Below are positions 56,877-64,000 of a DNA stretch of 64,000 nt, in pieces. The stretch comes from Elysia chlorotica (Eukaryota > Mollusca > Gastropoda > Plakobranchidae), in assembly GCA_003991915.1 (NCBI GenBank), contig RQTK01000926.1, forward strand, positions 123,045 to 187,044. Reading direction: 5' to 3'. A model generated the notes under the pieces. The model did no database searches. It saw nothing but the letters and a program-made list of their open reading frames with translations, and was not told the DNA's origin. The position numbers and the translations under genes were made by a program. The stretch's first letter is position 1. Every line of letters starts with the position of its first letter.

Positions 56877-57381
56877 NNNNNNNNNNNNNNNNNNNNNNNN
56901 NNNNNNNNNNNNNNNNNNNNNNNNNNNNNNNNNNNNNNNNNNNNNNNNNNNNNNNNNNNNNNNNNNNNNNNNNNNNNNNNNNNNNNNNNNNNNNNNNNNN
57001 NNNNNNNNNNNNNNNNNNNNNNNNNNNNNNNNNNNNNNNNNNNNNNNNNNNNNNNNNNNNNNNNNNNNNNNNNNNNNNNNNNNNNNNNNNNNNNNNNNNN
57101 NNNNNNNNNNNNNNNNNNNNNNNNNNNNNNNNNNNNNNNNNNNNNNNNNNNNNNNNNNNNNNNNNNNNNNNNNNNNNNNNNNNNNNNNNNNNNNNNNNNN
57201 NNNNNNNNNNNNNNNNNNNNNNNNNNNNNNNNNNNNNNNNNNNNNNNNNNNNNNNNNNNNNNNNNNNNNNNNNNNNNNNNNNNNNNNNNNNNNNNNNNNN
57301 NNNNNNNNNNNNNNNNNNNNNNNNNNNNNNNNNNNNTAAGGATGAAAATAGAAACAGTCGATGGAGTTGAGTTGAGTTGAG

Positions 57382-57446
<65 letters not shown>

Positions 57447-57698
57447 TTAGTTTCACCACAAATGCTGTATGTCACGTCTATTTGTCTACCATTATTTTTG
57501 TGATTTTTTTAATTTCACGAATTTTTAACACTTTAAATTTCTATTATTTTCAGTGGTCAAGACAAGTATGGAGATCATGGGCACTGTTTTCAAGGGACAA
57601 CAGTACTAAACCTTCTCGCCTACGAGACGGAACGAAGCCCTCCTGTTTCCTTTGATCAGTTTGAAATTCCAACCTATTGCGGATGTGTCCAGTACTAA
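49704..57698 (+). CDS. Spatzle-like secreted cystine-knot protein, 5 exons, 201 aa
   Basis: I assembled exons at 49704-49778 (ATG at 49708), 52915-53006, 54963-55146, 55954-56067 and 57554-57698; all junctions agree in phase and total exactly 202 codons with stop. The N-terminus (MSNSYLTFLTIVAL) is a weak signal peptide. A pro-like region follows to about residue 105, then six cysteines: C113, C114, C153, C165, C196, C198. The motif order CCP, an N-x-x-G-x-x-K-Y-L-V strand, a single Cys, C-x-Q with LNLLAYE, then F-D-Q-F-E-I-P and C-x-C near the end resembles the Spatzle domain (Toll ligands; neurotrophin-type fold). A role as an extracellular signal is inference. No clear R-x-x-R furin site is seen. 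Another cystine-knot family cannot be ruled out. Confidence 0.72.
50490..52360 (+). mobile_element. Decayed non-LTR retrotransposon (LINE) with endonuclease and reverse transcriptase relics
   Basis: Several frames carry pieces of one element in order. Around 50540-50820 an AP-endonuclease segment reads INVRPYYLPREF, later VGDFNHCLL and RDDDFR. Around 51510 a GPDKVKAKF piece matches the K-x-x-GPD reverse transcriptase motif. Around 51820-51915 there is GVQVKAIDTCKYLGLIIN. Around 51950-52340 the C-terminal part reads ANQRLYFLNKLKSYNVD and NSFIAAAIRWLHNFYT. Frequent stops and frame changes show it is dead. The family is probably CR1/Jockey-like. It lies in sense orientation in intron 1 of the Spatzle-like gene. 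Confidence 0.82.
52361..52914. other. Remaining intron 1 of the Spatzle-like gene
   Basis: AT-rich sequence after the LINE relic, with a C-rich stretch near 52670-52690 and two short CTCTAGAGTCTG repeats at about 52699 and 52750. No exon seen. Confidence 0.5.
52915..53006 (+). CDS. Spatzle-like exon 2
   Basis: It codes FAFSTELSYWQLSSGMRGLF and then RSEMELLKNT. The acceptor is TTCCTCAG; the first G completes a Gly codon from exon 1. It ends in phase 1 at donor GTACGA. No known domain; it belongs to the presumed pro-region. Confidence 0.65.
53007..54962. other. Intron 2 of the Spatzle-like gene
   Basis: AT-rich with a pyrimidine/C stretch at 53144-53200. A 43-codon open stretch at about 54778 is not supported as an exon because exons 2 and 3 already join in phase. 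Confidence 0.6.
54963..55146 (+). CDS. Spatzle-like exon 3: pro-region and first cysteines
   Basis: It codes LLSGGPSQPRIHTIWINSQS and continues to FNSGRYVQGCCPQ. The acceptor is ATGTTGTAG; two bases complete the Val codon from exon 2. Donor is GTAAGC, phase 2. The CCP marks the start of the cystine-knot domain. Confidence 0.75.
55954..56067 (+). CDS. Spatzle-like exon 4: central strands of the cystine knot
   Basis: It codes LTFYSAIDSLPNINGVRKYL and VHFEKEGKYQYVPFSLC. The acceptor is ATCCTATCAG; the first base completes Gln from exon 3. The donor GTAAGT is consensus. A turn before a K-Y-L-V strand and a lone Cys fits Spatzle domains. Confidence 0.75.
56540..56750 (+). mobile_element. SINE, copy 6
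   Basis: The body reads TATCCGATTTTGTCCCCTG, GTTGAGTCGGTGTCAGTATA, AAGTGAGACAGGAGTTATCG, CCACGATATTATAGCCTATA and TGCTGACGTTAAATGTTAAG, ending in tandem CTCAA units. Those units start the inverted repeat around the gap at 56877. It lies in intron 4 of the Spatzle-like gene. Confidence 0.75.
56807..56876. repeat. (ATT)n microsatellite at gap edge
   Basis: ATT units run into the gap, just after the left arm of an inverted repeat. Confidence 0.96.
56877..57336. other. Assembly gap (460 N)
   Basis: A run of N in intron 4 of the Spatzle-like gene. Confidence 1.
57381..57445. repeat. (TAC)n microsatellite
   Basis: About 21 TAC/ACT units after the right arm of the inverted repeat. On the minus strand it is (GTA)n, like the arrays at 1, 46144 and 46561. 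Confidence 0.97.
57554..57698 (+). CDS. Spatzle-like exon 5: C-terminal strands and stop
   Basis: The first base completes an Ala codon; it then reads GQDKYGDHGHCFQGTTVLNL, LAYETE, a FDQFEIP segment and CGCVQY before TAA (57696-57698). C-x-Q followed by L-L-A-Y, F-x-x-P and C-x-C is the most diagnostic part for the Spatzle family. The acceptor is TTATTTTCAG. Confidence 0.8.
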
Positions 57699-57761
57699 AA
57701 ATGATCATAGATACAGTTTTCCGTGTCAAATGGTCTTGTTGATTGACGCGAAAATATTAAT

Positions 57762-57767
57762 AATAAA
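57762..57767 (+). promoter_or_regulatory. Candidate poly(A) signal of the Spatzle-like gene
   Basis: AATAAA lies 63 bases after the stop codon, in AT-rich sequence. The position fits a short 3' UTR. There is no transcript evidence. Confidence 0.4.
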
Positions 57768-58157
57768 AATTACCTCTTGCATTGTCTCCACCAGTCACTC
57801 TTGATAAACATCACATTGTTACACTGTAACAACAGTTTTGTGAAGTTCTGCCATGAACAGGTAATAACAAAGTATAATGCAGGGGATTTCTTGTTTAATA
57901 GTTTTTGTATTTTATGCGTCCTGTTGGTAAATTTGTTTTTTTTTTATCATCATAACAAAAAATAACAATTTTGAGTATTGATTTTTTTATAATTTTTTTT
58001 TTTGTAAATTAAACCAATTAGGTTTTTTAAAGGAAAAAAAATATTAATTTTCAAAGCACGCAGTGGTGACAATAGGAAAGAAAACTGCATTATTTATCAC
58101 AAAATTTTCCGTTTATTGAATTAGTAAAATGAATCACAACACTTTGTGTCATTTTTC

Positions 58158-58161
<4 letters not shown>

Positions 58162-58231
<70 letters not shown>
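58162..58231. repeat. (CT)n microsatellite
   Basis: About 30 CT units with one CTTT near 58220, in the spacer between the convergent Spatzle-like and BTB-BACK genes. Confidence 0.97.
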
Positions 58232-58671
58232 ACATTCTAAACTGTGTTTGTCTTTTGATGCTTTAAAATCATAGACTTCGTTCGTCTGACGTTAATTCTC
58301 AGGAGCATATATAACATTAGTAGCTTTCTCTTCCCTAAATATTGTATTTCTCTATTAAAATATTTACTAGGTTGGATTTTTGTCCAACGGTAGAATTGTG
58401 CATTTGGTGTGAAACACTAATTATTCCTCCGTGGATACTTTCTTACTCTCCACCAAGTTTACTCGATGCCACTCACCTATGATCACTATTGTTTAAAATT
58501 TAAATCCCACAGGAGTGGCGCATTCTTTTCTCGAAATAAGGCTGCTTTATTAACGTTTTTGTAATTTCTAGGAATTTTAAGTTCAACTAGCTAATAACTA
58601 GTCTTGGGTGAGTTGTAATTAACAATCGCTTTGTTGTACTTAAGCAGTTTAACTCTTATTAAACATATAAT

Positions 58672-58677
58672 TTATTT
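58672..58677 (-). promoter_or_regulatory. Candidate poly(A) signal of the BTB-BACK gene
   Basis: TTTATT on the + strand reads AATAAA on the gene strand, about 80 bases after the stop at 58756. Position only; there is no transcript evidence. Confidence 0.35.
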
Positions 58678-58755
58678 ATATATGTATGTGGCATTTCTAT
58701 ATTATTTCAAAGTTAATTTTTTTTAAACTGATTCAAAGATAATTTGCCGAAAATT

Positions 58756-59769
58756 TTACATTAGCTCAAAAAAGCTGGATGCATTTGAGTTTTTATTCCC
58801 CAATGCTTTAGCCTTGAATTTATCATAAGCGTCGCGGTGGGCTCTGTATTTTGTTGGATTGTGTTTTTCTTGTGCGTGTGCTTTCAAACACTCACAATCA
58901 GCGCTGGTAGATTCAATCGAACAGACGGGGATACAAATAGGCTTTTCCCTTTGAGTATGATCAGTCACTACTGTTGGCTCTTCCATCGTGTGGCGTTCCC
59001 TACCGCCTGAGGCGGATCTGGACAGTTTGGGTAGCCCAGGCCTCGTACATTGTGAGCATCTTGAGAGGTGGTCGTGCCTGGTGTTGTTGCTGAGAATACT
59101 CCGCGTCTGAAGGGACGCTTTGTCTCCGTGACATGAACATTCCAATTGAACGGATGACTTTGGGCTATCACCCACTTTCAAAACCTCTTGTGATTCTCGG
59201 TCACTTCTGAAACGATGGTTGCTTCGACTCCAGTGGTCCCTCCTTGTACACCGATTACTTTTAACCGCGCAACCTTCCTTGGATTCAATGAAGTCAGTGG
59301 TGAAATTCTCATCACCTACGATTGCCGCTAACTGTTCGGCAAACGTTAATGTTTTCAACGTCTTCAAATATTTCCCCGTTTCCATAAAGGGTATCCCTAA
59401 CTGAAAGTTTATGATCTTCTTGATATTGGGTTAGAACAGCTGAGTTATTGGAGCGGTTGAACGATTTTCTTTTCTTCATGCTACAACTGCCAGGCCTTGA
59501 TTCATTGAAGTTGGAGGAACTTTGACGCGTTTTTGAATGCCGGCGTTCCCAGAGGCTGGATTGACTTGGTTTCATCCCTATGAGGGATGGAGTATTCTTT
59601 AGAGTAGCTAAATCCACGGATCTGTGCCTGACGGAGTACAAATTATTTGGTGCTTGTTCGCCCAGCCCTGCATGCATACTTGGTTTACGCAGCGTCGGCC
59701 TATCTAGGTATTTTGCCAAAGTACCTTGGGATGGGATGTAGCTGACCCTATCCAAGAGCGGATCTTGCT
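58756..59769 (-). CDS. BTB-BACK gene last exon: Ser/Arg-rich tail, apparent frameshift
   Basis: From the acceptor ATTGCAG it reads EQDPLLDRVSYIPSQG and stays open to a TGA or TAG-type stop at 59312. From 59385 downward a second frame, one base off, is open to 58756 and reads METGKYLKTLKTLTFAEQLA onward for 209 residues, with several Cys pairs (CSQCTR, CECLKAH). Both halves have protein-like composition, and their overlap is only 74 nt, so a one-base indel within 59312-59385 is likely. The tail is unlike any family I recognise. Confidence 0.6.
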
Positions 59770-62700
59770 CTGCAATTTGTACAGAGGTATTTAATGTTAT
59801 GTGTTTAAGTGAGAAAAATGCGTTTTTATTTAATTATTTCCGATATTAATTTGTAATAGCGATTTTGAATGATTTCAAACTATTCCTGCCATATTTTTAA
59901 TATATTTTTAACTATTGAAAAAAAAAAAACTATAGCTATATGTGCAGCAGGAACTGTATCGCGCTTGAGTGCAAAGTGAACAATGAAGCAAAAAAAAGGT
60001 TCACCATGATAATTGCCTTACTAGTTTTTCCTTTGTTCTAACATCCTTCAAGAGTAACATTATCTCCAAGGCATTTATGTACAAACCTCTAGATCATGAT
60101 AATGACAATAACAAACAAAAAGCGTTAGGACACTAAGACTTACCTATTCCAGGTATATTTTCTACAAAACACTCCATATTCCCATTAGCTCCGTTGGATA
60201 GTTGAAGAGCGTGGAATCTAACAAAAAATAGAAATACGGAAAAATAAAAGATATGATAAGAAAAAAAAAACTGCAGTTGTACGCTTCATGTGAAATAATT
60301 GAATTCGTATTTGTGAGATAATTTTGCTAACGTTTTTAAATCGAACATAAATATTGTTCCAAATTTTTAATAACACTATATTACTGCAAATTAATGGTGT
60401 TCCGCTAGTTTTGTTCATTTTTACTTCTTTGGGGCATTTTTACTGCAGGCCAAATCTTTGTCGTCGATCAGTATTTAATGCAGGCCAAAGCTTTGTCGTC
60501 GATCAGTATTTATAATCGACGTGACCATAATGGATGTTGGGAAGGAGAATCGGAAAAAGGGCGGGGAGAGGGTGGGGGGGATCCTGGCTAATCTCTCTCA
60601 GCAGTAAACTTTACATAGAGCTCGTGGAGCAGACTAAAACTGTTTAGAGGCAGTGGAATAGTTGGCTTGTGTGTACAGACTCTATCGACGCAAACTTGAC
60701 TTTATCTCTCTGTCCAGATTTATTATAGAAATACGCTCGTAAAACAAAGAAAAGATCGAATGCATCCCCTATCCCTACTCACCAACTCCTCTCCGTGTGC
60801 CTTACCTGAAGACTTCACTAATTTTGTTACGGGAGCGGATCTCGGTGAAGATCGGGTCATACAGCTGGACGATCTTGGCGATGTTGGCGGGCGAGATGAC
60901 CTCGAAGATGATGAAGTCCAAGAGCCTGGGCACCTCGGGGATGCGCTCCAGGGGCCGGTACTGAGCCCACAGCGCCAGCGCGTGCAGGGTGTCGATCTCG
61001 GTCTCCACCAGCACGTTCGGGTCCCGGAGTATCACCTCCAGCTGACGAACAAACAGCCACTATGCATCAATGCAACTCAGGGAATAACCCACCTGTACTC
61101 AATGTGGTGGAAGTTCTCGGACAACCGACTTAAATATCCTTTACTGACTTTATACAAAACTTGATGGCCGATATGACACAGTTCAGGCTGCCGATGACAG
61201 ACAAACATCTTGGATTGACATGTTAAATATGGAGGTGTAGCTCTACAGCTACCTCCAGCTGTAGGCAGTGGAGTATAACTAGACAATTGCAAGTTTCATA
61301 TGAATCGTTAAGCAAAAATGACTTTTGGTACTCTTTGGATAATTCCAATATAAAAGTTGTTAGAAAGTAACGTTAAAAGTTAACAATCTTCAAAATTTTG
61401 ACCAAAAACTACTTTAAAAAATTCATTATGGCTATATTTGCACCAGAAATTATATCGCTTGAGTGCAAGAAAACCATAACAAAAAAGGTTCACCATAATA
61501 ATTTTGCCTCACCAGTTGTTCCTTCAAGAGTAAATTACCTCCAAGGCATGTTGAAAAGTTTAAAAACTAAGAGTATGTTTGTCGAGAGAATTGTCATTAC
61601 GGTGGAAATATAAATAATATTGCAGATGTTATTACTCCGCTTAAATGATTTAAACACTCGTGCGATTATGATCTTTATGATTTATGATAATGTGTTTTAT
61701 TTTCATAACGAAGCAGGATATGACTTCCAAAAATGACAAATTAGACCAATGCATCATTAAGCCAGCCAATTTTCTTACATCAAGTGCGAGAATGTAGACC
61801 CTCTTACAAAATAATTTTTTTCTATAGAGTGGGATTTAAAGCCAGCAGTATGACATTTTATTCTATAGGTGCATACTGTATACACAAGAGTTTCCGTGTG
61901 ATCAACCACCTAAACCTATGATTTCCTGCGGATTCTCAACTGGTACATATCCACAAGGAACAACAGTCCCACCGACTTGGGCATGCAGTACTCTTACCTC
62001 TTCCGTGCTAAGCTCCAGAAACTTCTCCATGTGCAGCATCTGCATGAGACTATTCTGGTACAAGCCCGGGTAGTCCATCAGACTGGTTGGTATCCCGCAT
62101 CTATTCTGAATGTCGATGTACAGCTAATAGAACAGGGAAATTAAGGAGACACATTATAATAAGGCAACAGGCTTTCAGGTAATGATGAAATGGAGTTGTT
62201 GTTTTTTATACAATGTTCAGTACACACAGTCATACATCCGTGAAACTATCAAGGCTGATCATTAAAATCATACCAAGCTACTATACTGAGACACCACTTC
62301 ATGTGGCTGTCTAGGCCAATTTGGGAGTGCCAAACTGCAGCAACGTAATATGGGGGTTGTCTCTGGCATGATGGAGTTGTTGAGGTACTTTTCCTGCGCG
62401 CTCGTGTGGGCGCTGCTTGCCTCAACAGATTGTTCTCTCCCGGTGATGAATTCTGAATAGAGCTGACAGCCGACCGTAGATTCACGAGAGGAACTCTTCT
62501 CCCGAGCGTCTTTCTCAAAGACCTTTACTCATCTGACTGACAATAAAGTATTTCCTACACTACATCTACTTCGCTTCACTATTAGTATTGCTAATTGGCT
62601 AACTTTACTCAAGATTGTAATGAGTGGCGATTTATCAGATCAGAACGCGTTGTTTAAAGGTCTATAGCATTAATTAACAACACAATGGATTATTCCTCTA

Positions 62701-62770
62701 AAATCTAATGAGGGCTCATATAATATGCTAATGATGATGATGATGATAATGCTACTGCTGCTGCTGCTGT

Positions 62771-62826
<56 letters not shown>

Positions 62827-63383
62827 CAGATGACGGTGTTGTTGGTGATGGTGCTGATGATAAAAGTGGTCATAATGGCTATAATTATGATGATAACAGA
62901 AATGACAATAACTTATAATATAACTATGTAAAAACGTATATAATAACTTTAAAAATAAAAACTTTTTTGAAACAAATGCGAATCTCATGCCATATCATTC
63001 TACTGATTTATATAGAATCTATATCTATCCTGGGACGAATTGCGTGTGAAACACATTGCTTTGTAATTTTTAAAAAACACCACAAAATCTAAATAGCTTC
63101 TAATTTCATCTGACACTTTGCGTTCAGGAGGTGTGGTATTATTGCTTATAATAATAAATAATATCAATGCAAATCAAAAGTGTTTTTTTTATTAAAAGGT
63201 TAGACATTCTTAAATCTTTACTTCTCTAGTCCTTACTTCTATATTTTCTAAAGTGGGCTGAGATAAGATTTCCAGAATGACATCTTTAATCTCGCTGATG
63301 CCGAGAAACAGTCCCACATGCAGCGTCTCCTCCAACTGGTTGTCTCGGACATCCATGCTGGCTGTGTAGATGTACTTAAACAC
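58756..63383 (-). CDS. BTB-BACK domain protein, 3' part (exons encoding end of BTB, BACK and a basic tail)
   Basis: On the minus strand, exons at 63383-63237, 62123-61998, 61041-60806, 60217-60144 and 59769-58756 join in phase with AG/GT borders. The first codes the end of a BTB/POZ fold (VFKYIYTASMD and an NQLEETLHVGLFLG helix); the next two code a BACK domain (ETEIDTLHALALWAQYRP is typical). The last exon codes a long Ser/Arg-rich tail without Kelch repeats. BTB-BACK proteins usually bring substrates to cullin-3 ligases (family knowledge). The BTB start was not found in the remaining 600 bases. The last exon needs a one-base shift around 59312-59385 to stay open. Confidence 0.8.
59927..60085. 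repeat. Dispersed repeat, copy A, in a BTB-BACK intron
   Basis: It shares ordered blocks with 61418-61570: CGCTTGAGTGCAA, AAAAAAGGTTCACCAT, CCTTCAAGAGTAA and TCTCCAAGGCAT in the same orientation. Unknown family. Confidence 0.75.
60144..60217 (-). CDS. BTB-BACK gene exon: 74-nt linker
   Basis: The first base completes an Arg codon; it then reads FHALQLSNGANGNMECFVEN and IPGI, ending in phase 1 at donor GTAAGT. The acceptor is TTTTGTTAG. No domain is recognised; it follows the BACK domain. Confidence 0.7.
60444..60513. repeat. Tandem duplication of 35 bp in a BTB-BACK intron
   Basis: TGCAGGCCAAATCTTTGTCG followed by TCGATCAGTATTTA occurs twice with one mismatch. Confidence 0.95.
60806..61041 (-). 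CDS. BTB-BACK gene exon: BACK core
   Basis: It reads LEVILRDPNVLVETEIDTLH then ALALWAQYRP, and later a FIIFEVISPANIAKIVQLYD helix pair. It is markedly GC-rich against its introns. It starts in phase 0 and ends in phase 2 at donor GTAAGG. A pair of similar 150-bp repeats flanks it in the introns. Confidence 0.88.
61418..61570. repeat. Dispersed repeat, copy B, in a BTB-BACK intron
   Basis: Direct copy of the repeat at 59927-60085, with TCGCTTGAGTGCAAG, AAAAAAGGTTCACCAT and CCTTCAAGAGTAAATTACCT. The two copies flank the exon for the BACK core and the 74-nt exon. Confidence 0.75.
61998..62123 (-). CDS. BTB-BACK gene exon: first BACK helices
   Basis: 42 codons, phase 0-0, starting LYIDIQNRCGIPTSLMDYPG and ending in MEKFLELSTEE. 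The L-E-L-S-x-E-E sequence is the usual BACK segment before the L-x-x-[IL]-L-x-D helix. Donor is GTAAGA, acceptor TTCTATTAG. Confidence 0.82.
62124..63236. other. Intron of the BTB-BACK gene
   Basis: It contains the GAT microsatellite. An open stretch at 62249-62518 on the minus strand has no splice or family support. Confidence 0.6.
62728..62826. repeat. (GAT)n-(GCT)n microsatellite
   Basis: GAT units, then a short GCT stretch (62751-62769), then GAT units to 62826, inside the BTB-BACK intron. Confidence 0.96.
63237..63383 (-). CDS. BTB-BACK gene exon: C-terminal helices of BTB
   Basis: 49 codons, phase 0-0, reading VFKYIYTASMDVRDNQLEET then LHVGLFLGISEIKDVILEIL. This is the Y-I-Y-T-x-x-[VM]-x-[IV] strand and last helices of a BTB domain. 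Acceptor is GCGCACAG, donor GTAAGG on the minus strand. Confidence 0.82.
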
Positions 63384-63386
63384 CTG

Positions 63387-64000
63387 TGCGCGAAAACATA
63401 GACACTGCTAAAGTCGAATTATTGATGTTAAAGTTTGCTTCAAAACATGTGGGGGAGGGGAGGGGGCGGTAACAGAAAAAAAAAAAAAAACAAGATGCAG
63501 TTCAAATTAGGAATGTTTATACCTTGGTATACTTAACTTTTGTGGAAAAACAACGTCGTAATCAAAATCAAATACATATATTTCATAAAAAGTCTGTGTT
63601 CATGCGATGCTTCAAATATAATGCCTCTCTAATTAAAAACATACTTTGTTAAAGTATGGATTCCATCGTCCATCATGTGCAGAGCTTTGTAACGCGGGTG
63701 ACCATGCCCCTTTTACCTTTCCCGATCTTCCACTGTATTCAACGCCTCGGTCTTGTTTTGTTTTAATTTTCTATGCTAAGGTATGTTCTTAGTCTGTCCA
63801 TTACCTTTTTTTCGGTGCGCTCTCCTGCTTTTCGTCCCTTCAAGCCTTGCGATTGTCGTAAAATGGTCTAATTTTTCTGTTCCCACCGTTAGTCTTTTAA
63901 GGGCTTGCTTGGCGCCCGTGAGTTATATGGGTTGTCTTAAGGCGTTCGATTCCTGTCGAACTGTTTCATCAAACTTCTTTGCTGACCACGAGACTCAGGA
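63387..64000. other. Upstream intron of the BTB-BACK gene, cut by the window end
   Basis: The acceptor for the first visible BTB exon lies at 63384-63386 (minus strand). I see no exon coding the N-terminal half of the BTB domain before the window ends. A G-rich stretch and poly(A) lie at 63450-63492. Confidence 0.6.

Larger units (their letters stand above)
56730..57381. repeat. Inverted repeat with 44-45 bp arms around a gap
   Basis: The left arm 56730-56773 (CTCAACTCAACTCAACTC ... TATTTTCATCCTTA) is repeated as its reverse complement at 57337-57381 with one inserted base. The right arm starts exactly at the gap edge. The left arm is the end of SINE copy 6. Confidence 0.93.

Overview
This window is eukaryotic genomic DNA from an animal, most likely a lophotrochozoan and plausibly a gastropod mollusc. 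The genes are split into GC-rich exons inside AT-rich introns with GT-AG boundaries. The spacer DNA is dense in long simple repeats (GA/CT, GAA/CTT, GATA, ATT, GTA), and there are SINE and non-LTR retrotransposon remnants. The protein families are metazoan: an ADAMTS-like matrix protein, a MARCH-type ubiquitin ligase, a Spatzle-like cystine-knot ligand and a BTB-BACK protein. The species call is inference. Four assembly gaps (runs of N) interrupt the window, all beside simple repeats.

Layout. From 1 to about 20.1 kb I find no convincing gene, only AT-rich DNA with many microsatellites. From 20,159 to 38,384 on the + strand lies a 14-exon secreted ADAMTS-like gene: one thrombospondin type 1 repeat (TSR), a cysteine-rich module, a spacer, a 2.1-kb exon coding a disordered acidic/basic insert, six more TSRs and a C-terminal PLAC domain. 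This order resembles ADAMTSL2 and its relatives. Its signal-peptide exon was not found. The exon for the last TSR is frameshifted, and a tandem repeat fills the intron before the second-last TSR exon and supplies its splice acceptor.

From 42,383 to 43,399 on the - strand is an intronless 338-residue MARCH-type RING-CH E3 ligase with two membrane segments. From 45.9 to 46.7 kb are a 3' scrap of a non-LTR retrotransposon and a duplicated repeat block around a gap. From 49,704 to 57,698 on the + strand I assembled a five-exon, 201-residue gene from short exons whose phases all agree. It codes a secreted six-cysteine protein resembling the Spatzle/neurotrophin-like cystine knot. A decayed retrotransposon lies in its first intron. 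From 58,756 to 63,383 on the - strand is the 3' part of a BTB-BACK gene; its first exons lie beyond the window or were not found. Its last exon also appears frameshifted.

No operon-like relation between the genes is expected. Two are secreted extracellular proteins, one is a membrane ligase, and one is probably a cullin-3 type adaptor, which is inference from family. The observations most worth checking are the splice-site-bearing minisatellite, the broken last TSR with an in-frame alternative donor, the Spatzle-like gene, and a SINE family with six copies here.
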